Of a DNA stretch of 64,000 nt, positions 50,632 to 59,181 are shown in pieces. The notes below the pieces were generated by a model. The model ran no database searches and was not told the DNA's origin. It saw nothing but the letters and a program-made list of their open reading frames with translations. Both the position numbers and the translations under genes were made by a program. This DNA comes from JASLMY01 sp965226475 (GTDB taxonomy: Bacteria > Pseudomonadota > Alphaproteobacteria > GCA-2731375): the NCBI GenBank assembly GCA_965226475.1, contig CBDDDJ010000002.1:930001-994000 (forward strand). The letters are read 5' to 3'. Each line of letters begins with the position of its first letter. Position 1 is the first letter of the stretch.

Positions 50632-51545
50632 GAGTTGAGTGATTTCAGTCAGTTGTGATTCACTGTTTGTATTTAGCAACCAGGGAGACACAACATGTGG
50701 ACCAAAATCACTCGCCCGAAGTATGAACGCGACCTGCTGCGCTACGCAAGCGACCTGACGGATGGAGAATGGAAGGTGCTGGAGCCGTTGCTGCCTCGCG
50801 CCAAAGCGCTGGGACGGCCTCGGACGACGGCATTGCGCGAGGTGGTGAACGCGATCCTCTACCTACTGCGTAGCGGCTGTCCATGGCGCATGCTGCCCCG
50901 GGACTTCCCGCCACGCTCGACGGTGCAGCGCTACTTTTATCTCTGGCGGGACGACGGCACCTGGTCCGAGGTCAACCGGCAACTGCTGGTCGCGGCGCGC
51001 GAGGCCGAGGGCCGCGCGGCCGGCCCGTCGGCCGGTATCATCGACAGTCAGAGCGTAAAAACCACGGAAAGCGGCGGTATCCGGGGCTTCGACGCCGGAA
51101 AGAAAGTCAAGGGCCGCAAGCGTCACATCCTCACCGACACCGGCGGCCTGCTGGTCGCGGTCGTGGTCCACGGCGCCGAGATCCAGGACCGCGACGGCGC
51201 GCCGGCGGTGTTCGCCGCCATCCCCCGCCACTTTCCCCGCCTGCGCCACGTCTTCGCCGACGGCGCCTATGCCGGGCCCAAGCTCGAGGGCGCACTGAAG
51301 CGGATCGGCCGCTGGTCGCTGGAGATCGTCAACCGTCCCGCGGGCGTGAAGGGCTTCCAACTCCTGCCCCGCCGATGGGTCGTCGAGCGCACGCTCGCCT
51401 GGCTCAATCGAAACCGGCGGCTGGCCAAGGACTTCGAGACGGCCATCGAGACCGCCGAGGCCTGGATCTTCCTCGCCAGCATCCAACTCCTCACGCGCCG
51501 TCTCGCAAGAGCCTGAAAACACTCGATTCATTTCGAGTCGGACTC
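50632..51545 (+). mobile_element. IS5-family (IS1031-type) element
   Basis: The transposase is bracketed by GAGTTGAGTGATTTCAG on the left and, inverted, GAGTCCGACTCGAAATGAAT on the right. These agree only in part, so the borders are approximate. The right end touches the TAA that starts miniature element family 2 copy 2. No certain target duplication is seen. Confidence 0.7.
50695..51516 (+). CDS. IS5-family transposase (IS1031-type)
   Basis: 273 residues in one frame. The N-terminal DLTDGEWKVLEPLLPRAK and SGCPWRMLPRDFPPRSTVQRY are followed by IIDSQSVKTTE (first Asp), HVFADGAYAGPK (second Asp) and RRWVVERTLAWLNRNRRLAKD (Glu). Complete and probably active. Confidence 0.93.
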   Translation: MWTKITRPKYERDLLRYASDLTDGEWKVLEPLLPRAKALGRPRTTALREVVNAILYLLRSGCPWRMLPRDFPPRSTVQRYFYLWRDDGTWSEVNRQLLVAAREAEGRAAGPSAGIIDSQSVKTTESGGIRGFDAGKKVKGRKRHILTDTGGLLVAVVVHGAEIQDRDGAPAVFAAIPRHFPRLRHVFADGAYAGPKLEGALKRIGRWSLEIVNRPAGVKGFQLLPRRWVVERTLAWLNRNRRLAKDFETAIETAEAWIFLASIQLLTRRLARA

Positions 51546-51746
51546 TAATACCGACGAGCCTTTGAATTGACCTCTCGGCCCGCACGGTCGTCATCGCGAG
51601 CGAAGCGTGGCGATCCAGGCGGCCTCGATGGCCCGCGATGTCTTCGGCGGTCTTCACGCGGCCCTGGATCGCCACGGGGCGTCGCCCCTCGCGATGACGG
51701 TGGTGTCCGTCCGCCGGTGAAGAGTCACTTCTGCTCGCCGGTATAA
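51546..51746. repeat. Miniature element family 2, copy 2 (201 bp, inverted)
   Basis: Ends TAATACCGACGAGC and GCTCGCCGGTATAA. The interior matches copy 1 at 46.66 kb in inverse orientation (CTTTGAATTGACCTCTCGGC, GTCATCGCGAGCGAAGCGTG). Confidence 0.88.
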
Positions 51747-51811
51747 GCTTGGCCGGAAACCGAAGTCCCATGCCGACTCGACCTCCGTCCTCCCGCGCCG
51801 GCCGCGCGCCG

Positions 51812-52036
51812 CTAACAGTCCCAGACACGCTCCCAGCGCCCGGTCTCGGCCGGGCGGTGGATGGCCAGGGCCGCGCGCGGTTCGCCCAGGGAATACTCGG
51901 CGCTCGCCTCCAGCGGCTTGCCGACGAGCACGGCGATCGACGGCATCTCCGCCGGAGAACGGGATACATCGACCTCGCCGGCACCGGCTTCCGGCACCCA
52001 GGCCAGAAGAGCGGCCACGAGGGCGATGGCGATCAT
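51812..52036 (-). pseudogene. Chimeric ORF: signal-like start joined to a copy of the oxidoreductase 3' end
   Basis: The 74-codon frame begins like a signal peptide (MIAIALVAALLAWVPEAGAG) and then switches to GKPLEASAEYSLGEPRAALA and ETGRWERVWDC, which mirrors the last 36 residues of the Gfo/Idh/MocA oxidoreductase at 52904 (GKALEASAEYSLGELRTALA). About 115 bp of DNA are duplicated, diverged by several percent or more. It is probably the tail of a lost oxidoreductase copy; translation is unproven. Confidence 0.55.
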
Positions 52037-52090
52037 CGAAATCGGATCAATGACAAGCGGATTCCCGTGTGCGTCCCGGGACGATGGCCC

Positions 52091-52864
52091 TCACTCCACC
52101 CCGCCGGCCTCGCGCAGCAGGCGGATCACCGCCTCGTGCTCGTCCGTGCAGTAGTTGCGTTGCTGGACGAAGCTCTTGGCATGCAGCGCCATGGAGAGCG
52201 CGGTCTTGCCGACGCTGTTCCTGGCATTGACGTCGGCGCCCCGGGCGAGCAGCAGGCGCACGACCTCGGCCCGGCCCCGGCTCGCGGCATAGAGCAGCGC
52301 CGTGACGCCCGCGTCGGAACGCGCGTCGACCGCGACGCCCGTGTCGAGCATCGCCGCGACGGCGGAGGTATTGCCCATGATGGCGCCGGTGTAGAACACG
52401 TCGCGCCGAAGCGCGCCATCGCCACCGGCTCCCGCCCGGCCCGCGACGAGGGCGTCGAGATCGGCGTTCGTGGCCTGGCGCCAGACCTGGTAGAGGATGG
52501 TCGCGATGTCGCGGCGCCGGGCGTCCAGACCCTGGACGATGATGTTGCCGACGGCATGCACCCGGCAATCCCGCCCGGCCCGCTTGGCGCAGGCCGAGAG
52601 CGCCAGAAGCATCGCGGTCGCGGGCCGAGAATCGGCCTGGCCCGCCGCCCAGTGGCGGGCATCGGGTCCGACGGCAAAAGCCCGGTACCCCCGGCCAAGC
52701 GGGGTCTCGAGATAGTCCCGCAAGCGGCGCGCGGCCGAGGGCGGCAGGCGGTCCGACGCCGTCGCTTCCGCCGATCCGGCGGCCCCCGCGGCGCCCGCCG
52801 CGCCGGCGACCTGGACCGCGAACGCCATCGCCACGGCGACAAGACCGCTAAGCCACTTCTCCAT
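52091..52864 (-). CDS. Exported ankyrin-repeat protein
   Basis: 257 residues. A signal peptide (MEKWLSGLVAVAMAFAVQVA) is followed by an Ala/Gly-rich linker, a middle helical part with Cys pairs (LSACAKRAGRDC), then ankyrin repeats (AVAAMLDTGVAVDARSDAG, TALLYAASRGRAEVVRLLL, ARGADVNARNSVGKTALSMA). Periplasmic location and protein binding are inferred. It lies between the oxidoreductase and its partial duplicate. Confidence 0.82.
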   Translation of the reverse strand: MEKWLSGLVAVAMAFAVQVAGAAGAAGAAGSAEATASDRLPPSAARRLRDYLETPLGRGYRAFAVGPDARHWAAGQADSRPATAMLLALSACAKRAGRDCRVHAVGNIIVQGLDARRRDIATILYQVWRQATNADLDALVAGRAGAGGDGALRRDVFYTGAIMGNTSAVAAMLDTGVAVDARSDAGVTALLYAASRGRAEVVRLLLARGADVNARNSVGKTALSMALHAKSFVQQRNYCTDEHEAVIRLLREAGGVE

Positions 52865-52903
52865 GATCTCCGCCCTTCCGCACGGGTCTCACGTCGGTTT
52901 CCA

Positions 52904-53926
52904 TCAATCCCAGACACGCTCCCAGCGCCCGGTCTCGGCCGAGCGATATATCGCCAGGGCCGTGCGCAGTTCGCCCAAGGAATACTCGGCACTCGCCTCC
53001 AACGCCTTGCCGTCGAGCACGGCGGCGGCGAAATCCGCCAGTTCGGGGGCGAAGGAGGCCGCATAGCCCCTGGGGCCACCGACCTGGAGGCCGTCGCGTT
53101 GGCCGGGCTCGAAGAGAACGACGCCGCGCGCGCACGCGTGGTCGATGACGATCTCGCCCGTCGTCCCGGTGATCCGCCACCAGGGGTCGGGCTGGTTCAC
53201 CACCACGTGACGGAGGGCATGAAAGGTTCCGGTCTTGCCCGATTCGAAGCGGAGGATGGCATGGGCCAGCGATTCCCCCTCCATGGCGTCGTGGGGATGG
53301 CCGATCGTGGCGACCACCTCGGTGATTTCGCCCAGCCACATGCGCATCGGGCGCAGCCAGTGCGAGCCGCCGTCGATCACGATGCCGCCGCCCGAACGGG
53401 CCCGCGCCTCGCGCCACGGCTCCTTCGCCAGCGAGGGCAGGCGCGTGGGATCGAGCACATAGTTGGTGCGCGCGGTGACGATGTCGCCGATGCGTCCCTC
53501 GGCGATCAGATCGCGCGCGGTGACGATCTCGGGCCAGTAGTGCGCGTTCTCCGCCACCATGAAGACGGTGCCGGCGGTGCCGGCGGTGCCGGCCGCCGCC
53601 AGGATCCGCGCGCAGGCCTCCAGCGTCGTCGCCATCGGCTTCTCCAACACCACATGCTTGCCGGCCGCCAGCGCCTGGATGGTCATGGCCTCGTGCAGAT
53701 CGTGCGGCAGCATCAGATCGACGGCATCGAAGCCGCCCCGGCCCAGCGCCTCGTCGAGCGAGGCGAAGGCGGCGGCGCCGAATTCGGCGGCGACCGCCTC
53801 GGCGCGTTCGACGACGGGATCGACGGCGGCGGTGACGCGGATGCGCGGAATTTCGCGGATAGCCGCCAGATGATGGGTGGCGATGCCGCCGCAACCGACG
53901 AGGGCGAGTTCGAGTTCCGATGCCAT
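52904..53926 (-). CDS. Gfo/Idh/MocA-family oxidoreductase
   Basis: 340 residues. LELALVGCGGIATHHLAAI is the Rossmann loop, then VVLEKPMATTLEACAR with the Glu-Lys-Pro motif and YVLDPTRLPSLA. C-terminal dimerisation sheet: GGGIVIDGGSHWLRPMRMWLG. It is an NAD(P)-dependent sugar or inositol dehydrogenase-like enzyme; substrate unknown. Its last 36 codons are duplicated at 51.8-51.9 kb. Confidence 0.9.
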   Translation of the reverse strand: MASELELALVGCGGIATHHLAAIREIPRIRVTAAVDPVVERAEAVAAEFGAAAFASLDEALGRGGFDAVDLMLPHDLHEAMTIQALAAGKHVVLEKPMATTLEACARILAAAGTAGTAGTVFMVAENAHYWPEIVTARDLIAEGRIGDIVTARTNYVLDPTRLPSLAKEPWREARARSGGGIVIDGGSHWLRPMRMWLGEITEVVATIGHPHDAMEGESLAHAILRFESGKTGTFHALRHVVVNQPDPWWRITGTTGEIVIDHACARGVVLFEPGQRDGLQVGGPRGYAASFAPELADFAAAVLDGKALEASAEYSLGELRTALAIYRSAETGRWERVWD

Positions 53927-54166
53927 ATGCGTTCCTCCGCTTCCGAAGTATCCATTCTAGATCATGGCGACCCGCGTGGCATCACACGCTCATCAAGGCC
54001 TCGGCCAGCCAGGGCGAGGCGCGGCACGCGGGATCGGGGTGGGGGCCTTCGGCCCGCGTACCATCCGGGTCGTCACTCACCTGGAAGTCGACACCCAAGC
54101 GGGCGATAGTCTCCGCGATGCCCTGGCGGAGGTCGGCGGCGGCGGATGACGAAGGGAGGCGCACGC

Positions 54167-54928
54167 ATGAAGATCTGGTACCAGGGCTTCACCGATCCGG
54201 CGGAACACCATGAATATTTCAGCCGTCTTCAGACGCTGGCGAGCGAGGTGGCCGATCCGGGGGTCGGGATCGAGTGCCACGGCGTCGTGCCCTCGGCCAA
54301 GCATGTCCATGGCTTGACCGAGCTGCGCTGCGCCGCCCAGGCCATCCGCAACGCGGTTCAGGCGGAACGAGAGGGTTACGATGGCTTCATCCTCGGCCAT
54401 TTCCAGGACGCGGGCCTGGCCGAGATCAAGGCCACCGTGGATATTCCCGTCATCGGCCTCGGCGAGGCGACGATGCTGCATGCCCTGACGCTCGGCCGGC
54501 GGATCGGCCTGGTCACCATCGACCGGGTCTTCATCCCCTGGCACGAGGAGCAGATCGCCCGTTACGGCATCGCTTCCCGGGTCGCCGGCGTCCGCGCCAT
54601 CGACACCAGCCTGGACGAGTTCATGGCCGCCTTCGCCGAGGCCGCGGCCTACGAAACGGTGAAATCGCGCTTCCGCGAGCAGGTCGCCCCCCTGGTCGCG
54701 GCGGGCGCGGAGGTGGTGATCCCGGCGGGCGGTATCCCGATGCTGCTCTTCGCCCGGGAACGGAGTTTCGAAATCGACGGCGCCCCGGTGCTGAGCGGCA
54801 TCCCCCTGGTCGTCAAACTGGCCGAGGCGGCGATCAAGCTCGCCCGCATCAACGGCACCGCCATAAGCCGCGCCGGGGCCTACGCCAAGCCGCCCCGGGC
54901 GGCGTTGGAGGAATTCCTGGCGATGTAG
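54167..54928 (+). CDS. Asp/Glu/hydantoin racemase-superfamily protein lacking both catalytic Cys
   Basis: 253 residues from ATG 54167, after GGGAGGCGCACGC. The fold signatures are present (YDGFILGHFQDAGL, IPVIGLGEATMLHAL, AEVVIPAGGIPML). Where hydantoin racemases have Cys in the two loops (G-C-F and G-C-x-G-M), this protein has His78 and Gly188-Gly189. Two-base racemisation is therefore unlikely; another lyase-type reaction or binding role is possible. A carboxymuconolactone decarboxylase-like gene follows 25 bp downstream. Confidence 0.85.
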   Translation: MKIWYQGFTDPAEHHEYFSRLQTLASEVADPGVGIECHGVVPSAKHVHGLTELRCAAQAIRNAVQAEREGYDGFILGHFQDAGLAEIKATVDIPVIGLGEATMLHALTLGRRIGLVTIDRVFIPWHEEQIARYGIASRVAGVRAIDTSLDEFMAAFAEAAAYETVKSRFREQVAPLVAAGAEVVIPAGGIPMLLFARERSFEIDGAPVLSGIPLVVKLAEAAIKLARINGTAISRAGAYAKPPRAALEEFLAM

Positions 54929-54953
54929 TCCGCCGGGCGACGGGAGGACGGAA

Positions 54954-55703
54954 ATGGAACGCGACGAACTGCGCCGGCGCGGGCGGTTACTGCGCGAGGA
55001 ATTGGGGCTCGGCTCCGGAGGCGCCGAGCCGGCGCCGGGGATGGCCGACTTCCTCGACGAGACGGCTTTCGGCGGCCTCTGGTCCAGGCCCGGGCTCTCG
55101 ACGGCGGACCGCATGGTGGTGACGCTCTCGGTACTGACGCAACTGCAACGGCTCGACTCGCTCCGCGACTATGTCGCCGCCGCGCTTCGCCACGACTTGA
55201 GCCCCCGGGCGATCCAGGAGGTGATCTTCCAATGCGGGCTCTACGGTGGCGAGCCCGTGGCGCGGGCCGCGCTGGCGGTCGCCGCCGAGGTCTTCGCCGG
55301 CCAGGGCCTCGAAGTTCCGGCGGATTCCTGGGAGTCCGTCTCCCTCGACGAACTCCACCGGCGCGGCCAGGAAACTCTCGACCGCCTGCACGGCACCCGC
55401 GGCCAGGAGGGCTATGCGGCCCCCGACAACGATGTGACGGCGGCGCTCTACGCCGTGGCGATCCGCTGGGGCTACGGCGAGATCTGGAGCCGCCCCGGGA
55501 TCGACTGGCGCGGCCGGATGCTCTGCGCGCTGGCGTGCTTCACGGTCATGCGGCTCGACGCGACGCTGGTGAAATTCGCCCAATCGGCCCTCAACGTCGG
55601 CCTCGCCCGCGAGGAGGTGATCGAGGCGATCATGCAGACCGCCCCCTATGGCGGCTTCCCGGTGGCGCTTTCCGCGCTCGCCAAGGTGGGCGAGGTGCTT
55701 TAA
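54954..55703 (+). CDS. Carboxymuconolactone-decarboxylase-like protein with two CMD domains
   Basis: 249 residues in two CMD helical domains. The first has LSTADRMVVTLSVLTQLQRL and LSPRAIQEVIFQCGLYGGEP; the second has IDWRGRMLCALACFTVMRL and EEVIEAIMQTAPYGGFPVA. AhpD-type Cys-x-x-Cys is absent. It forms an operon with the racemase-like gene. Its stop overlaps the converging VOC gene by 4 bp. Confidence 0.88.
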   Translation: MERDELRRRGRLLREELGLGSGGAEPAPGMADFLDETAFGGLWSRPGLSTADRMVVTLSVLTQLQRLDSLRDYVAAALRHDLSPRAIQEVIFQCGLYGGEPVARAALAVAAEVFAGQGLEVPADSWESVSLDELHRRGQETLDRLHGTRGQEGYAAPDNDVTAALYAVAIRWGYGEIWSRPGIDWRGRMLCALACFTVMRLDATLVKFAQSALNVGLAREEVIEAIMQTAPYGGFPVALSALAKVGEVL

Positions 55704-56236
55704 TCCGTTGCCGCCGGGAACGGCCGGACCGGGTCGCTTCCATCCCAGTTTTCCGAGGCCTCGCGGATGGTCTTGAAGAGGGCGAGCTTGGGGCCGCCGA
55801 TGTCGGAGAGCTCGATCACCGTGCCCGGGTGGCTTTCGCTGTCGAAATAGACGAAGGGGCCGAAGCTTCCCGTCACGCCCTCATGGCCGATGCGGTAGCC
55901 GGCATCGAGCGCGCGCTGGCGGTCCGCCACGAAGTTCTCGGTCCAGTAGGCCACGTGCTGCAGCCCCTCGTTGCCGGCGTTCAGGAAGTCGAGATAAAGC
56001 GAAGGGGCGTCGTTCCACTGCTGGATCAGCTCGATCTGCAAGGGTCCCGAATTGGCGAGCGCGATGGCGGCGTCCGCCTCCGACGGCTCTCCCCGATAGC
56101 GGAAATCGTGGAAGGGCGCGTGCTCGACATAGAACCAGGGCCCGACGCCCATGACCTCGGACCAGTGGCGCATCGCCGCCTGGATATCGCGCACGACATA
56201 GCCGTTCTGCCGGATGGCGCCGAAGATCCTGCTCAT
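55700..56236 (-). CDS. VOC-family (glyoxalase/dioxygenase fold) protein
   Basis: 178 residues from ATG 56236. GAIRQNGYVVRDIQAAMRHW carries the usual first-strand family start; LQHVAYWTENF supplies the second-repeat His and GTVIELSDIGG the terminal Glu ligand. Two beta-alpha-beta modules bind a metal. The reaction is unknown. It converges with the CMD gene. Confidence 0.88.
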   Translation of the reverse strand: MSRIFGAIRQNGYVVRDIQAAMRHWSEVMGVGPWFYVEHAPFHDFRYRGEPSEADAAIALANSGPLQIELIQQWNDAPSLYLDFLNAGNEGLQHVAYWTENFVADRQRALDAGYRIGHEGVTGSFGPFVYFDSESHPGTVIELSDIGGPKLALFKTIREASENWDGSDPVRPFPAATD

Positions 56237-56372
56237 GGTTCGCTCCCCCGTTGATCCGAAGCGAGAATACGCCTCGGGTTCCGGTCGGGCGACCCGATCG
56301 GCCGCTTCCACCTGGAATACGACGAGACTACCCTGGGGGACACATCGCCGTCGGATCGAGGAGGATGAGCGC

Positions 56373-57041
56373 ATGATCCCGTTCCAACCCATTCTGGATG
56401 ACGCCCTCGAACGTCTCGGCGGCGAGGCCGCGTTGAAGGCGCGGCTGCCGAAGGTGGGAAGCACGGCAGCGCTGAAAAAGCTGCCCGACGACCGTTATCT
56501 CAGCCAGATGTGCCTCAGGATCTTTCGCGCCGGGTTGAAGCATTCCGTGGTCGACAACAAGTGGCCGGCCTTCGAGGAGGTATTCCACGGCTTCGAGCCG
56601 CGCCGGGTCCGCGCGCTCAACGATGAAGAGATGGAAGCCCTGCTGGCCGACACGCGGATCATCCGCCATTGGGGCAAGATCAAGAGCGTCCGCGCCAACG
56701 CCGCCGCCATGATCGAGGTCGCCGCGGAGGCGGGCGGCATGGGCAACTACCTCGCGGCCTGGCCGGCGGACGACATCGTCGGCCTCTGGGAGGATCTCGC
56801 CAAGCGTTTCAGCCAGCTTGGCGGCAACTCGGGGCCCTATTTCCTCCGCATGGTCGGCAAGGACAGCTTCATGCTGTCGCCCCATGTGATGCGCGGCCTG
56901 GTGGCCCGGGGCTTGCTCGATGCCGAGCCCAAGGGCAAGAAGGGACGCCGCGCGGCGCAGGAAATCTTCAACGCCTGGGCGGCGGAGACGGGAATGCCGC
57001 TCGCGCATCTCTCGATGACCTTGGCCGCGGCAACCGAGTGA
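56373..57041 (+). CDS. DNA-3-methyladenine glycosylase I-like protein
   Basis: 222 residues of the Tag-like HhH glycosylase fold: LSQMCLRIFRAGLKHSVVDNKW, EEMEALLADTRIIRHWGKI and SVRANAAAMIEVA. It lacks the N-terminal Cys-Gly-Trp and the Zn-binding His/Cys of E. coli Tag, so it belongs to a divergent branch whose excision activity is uncertain. Its stop is followed 19 bp later by the enoyl-CoA hydratase gene. Confidence 0.8.
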   Translation: MIPFQPILDDALERLGGEAALKARLPKVGSTAALKKLPDDRYLSQMCLRIFRAGLKHSVVDNKWPAFEEVFHGFEPRRVRALNDEEMEALLADTRIIRHWGKIKSVRANAAAMIEVAAEAGGMGNYLAAWPADDIVGLWEDLAKRFSQLGGNSGPYFLRMVGKDSFMLSPHVMRGLVARGLLDAEPKGKKGRRAAQEIFNAWAAETGMPLAHLSMTLAAATE

Positions 57042-57060
57042 GTTTCAAGGGAGTATTTTC

Positions 57061-57831
57061 ATGACCGATGTCGTCGTCACCGAAATGGAGAACGGGATCG
57101 CGGTCCTGAGCTTGAACCGGCCCGAGGCGCTGAACGCGCTCACCCGCGAACTCGCGCGTGCCATCGCCGACGGCCTGATCCGGCTGGACGCCGACGAGGC
57201 GGTGCGGGGAATCGTGTTGACGGGGGCCGGGAACCGCGCTTTCTGCGCCGGCGTCGATCTCCGCGAGGCCCGCGCCATCCAGGTGAACGAGGTCGAGGAC
57301 TGGTTCGGCGACGTCTGCGAGATCTACCGCCGGATCCTGCTGACCGAGAAGCCGGTGATCGCGGCGCTGAACGGCGTCGCGGCGGGCGGCGGCTTCCAGA
57401 TGGCGCTCGTCTCGGACCAGCGCGTGGCGCACGCCGGCAGCCGCATGGGCCAGCCGGAAATCAATGCCGCCATCCCCTCGATCATGGGCTCCCATTGGAT
57501 GAGCCTGCACCTCGGCTGGTCGAAGAACCAGGAGCTGTCGATGACCGGCCGCCTGCTGGATGCCGGGGAGGCGCAAGCCCTCGGCCTGATCAATCACCTG
57601 GTGGCCGCCGACGAGCTGGTCGCCAAGGCGTGCGAGGTGGCCACCGACTTCGCCGCCAAGCCGGCCGTCGCCTGGAAACGGACCAAGGCACGGTTCCGGG
57701 AGATTGCGTTAAAGGGCTTCGACGACGCTTTCCGCGCCGGCGTGCTGGGGCAGCAGGAGTCCTTTGCGCGCGGCGAGCCGCAAGCGATCATCGATGCGTT
57801 CCTTGCCTCTCGGGGCCAGGGCGGCGGCTGA
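57061..57831 (+). CDS. Enoyl-CoA hydratase/isomerase family protein
   Basis: 256 residues. The substrate-binding NRAFCAGVDLREARAI and the oxyanion loop ALNGVAAGGGFQMALVSD with RMGQPEINAAI are clear crotonase motifs. The C-terminal helices (AWKRTKARFREIAL) are normal. It would act on an acyl-CoA, perhaps together with the ligase at 38.9 kb, though they are far apart. The 3' end overlaps the EamA gene by 44 bp. Confidence 0.9.
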   Translation: MTDVVVTEMENGIAVLSLNRPEALNALTRELARAIADGLIRLDADEAVRGIVLTGAGNRAFCAGVDLREARAIQVNEVEDWFGDVCEIYRRILLTEKPVIAALNGVAAGGGFQMALVSDQRVAHAGSRMGQPEINAAIPSIMGSHWMSLHLGWSKNQELSMTGRLLDAGEAQALGLINHLVAADELVAKACEVATDFAAKPAVAWKRTKARFREIALKGFDDAFRAGVLGQQESFARGEPQAIIDAFLASRGQGGG

Positions 57832-58747
57832 CCCAGCGGAACCCATCAAGCAGCCGGCCGTCGATCGCCGCCAGGCCGAGCGGGATCAGCGCCATGCCGA
57901 GGCCGTGCTCAACCGCCAACCGCTCGTCCAGCACCAGGACGCCCAGGAGGACACCAGTGACCGGAATCAACAAGGTCGCCAGCAACAGGTTGGTCGCCCC
58001 CGCGGTCGCCAGAATGCGGAAGTAGAGCACATAGGCGGCGGCGGTCGAGAATGCCGCGACCCCCACGATCGCGCCCCAGACCTCCATCCCCGGCATCGCC
58101 AGTTCCCAGGGGCGTTCCACCACGAGTGCCACTGGCGCCAGTAGCAAGGCCGAGGCGGTGACCTGCCCGGTGGCGGTCGCCATCGCCGGCACGCCCAGGC
58201 GGCGGAAGCGGCGGCCATAGACGCCGGCGAAGGCATAGGAGACCGTGGCCGCGATCACCGCCAGCTGCCCCGGCACACCGGCGCCGAGGCCGCCCCAGGC
58301 CTCGGGCCCGATCATCACCGCGACGCCCGCGAAGCCGAGCGCCACGCCGGCAAGACGGGGGGGCGTCAGCCGCTCGTCCTCGGTCAGCCAATGCGCCACC
58401 ACCACCGTGGCGATCGGCGTCGCCGCGTTCAGGATCGAGGCCAAGCCACTGGCGATCGTCCCCTGCCCCCAGACGATGAGAGAGAAGGGGATGACGTTGT
58501 TGAGCAACCCCATGGCGAAGAAAGCTGGCCAGACCCTGAGTTCGAGCAATCCCTTGGCGCCGCCCGGCAGCAGGATCAGCCACAGGATGGCCGCCGCCAA
58601 GCCCACCCGCAGGACGACAATGGTGAACGGCGGCAAGGCCTCGACCGCCACGCCCATGAAAAAGAACGATCCGCCCCAGAGGACCGACAGCGCGACCAGC
58701 AAGCCCCACTCGTAAGGCGTCATGCGGATGTTTATGGGCCCGTTCAT
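57788..58747 (-). CDS. EamA/DMT-family exporter
   Basis: 319 residues with about ten hydrophobic helices in two EamA repeats (GLLVALSVLWGGSFFFMG and WGAIVGVAAFSTAAAYVLYF). An inner-membrane metabolite exporter by family; cargo unknown. It converges with and overlaps the enoyl-CoA hydratase gene. Confidence 0.9.
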   Translation of the reverse strand: MNGPINIRMTPYEWGLLVALSVLWGGSFFFMGVAVEALPPFTIVVLRVGLAAAILWLILLPGGAKGLLELRVWPAFFAMGLLNNVIPFSLIVWGQGTIASGLASILNAATPIATVVVAHWLTEDERLTPPRLAGVALGFAGVAVMIGPEAWGGLGAGVPGQLAVIAATVSYAFAGVYGRRFRRLGVPAMATATGQVTASALLLAPVALVVERPWELAMPGMEVWGAIVGVAAFSTAAAYVLYFRILATAGATNLLLATLLIPVTGVLLGVLVLDERLAVEHGLGMALIPLGLAAIDGRLLDGFRWVSRRPGPERQGTHR

Positions 58748-59181
58748 CGCCTCTCACTCCCGCTACCCGGATGTGGAAGCTAGGCGGATCCGGACGGCCC
58801 GGATACCCGATCCTTGCGATCATGGTCCTTGCGATCACGGGCGGGCGGCATCGTGGAGCTCTCGTCGGCCTGGCTCGAGGCGACGCCGGTTCAAATGGAA
58901 GAGGTTCGTGCCCGAGGACCCCGGCCCGACGGGCAATCGTTGCCGGCGGACCGATCCGCCCGCCGCGCGACATTGACCAATTCGAGACCCGACCCTTCTA
59001 TCCGGGGTCGAAAATCTGTTATGTTGGGTCGATCGTCTGTGCGGTATTGGGGTCGCCGGACCGCCTATACGTTGGGTCTCGTGCACAAACGAGACTTGCG
59101 GGGCTCACCACCGGTCCTGGAACTTGTGGCACTGTATGCCAATTCGGCCTGGCCGCATTGAAAACAGAGTGGAGCGGATCG
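58748..59181. other. Intergenic region upstream of the CARDB protein
   Basis: 434 bp without a convincing gene. A CGACCC-N8-GGGGTCG hairpin lies near 59,000, then TTATGTTGGGTC could provide a -10-like element. No certain promoter is assigned. Confidence 0.4.
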
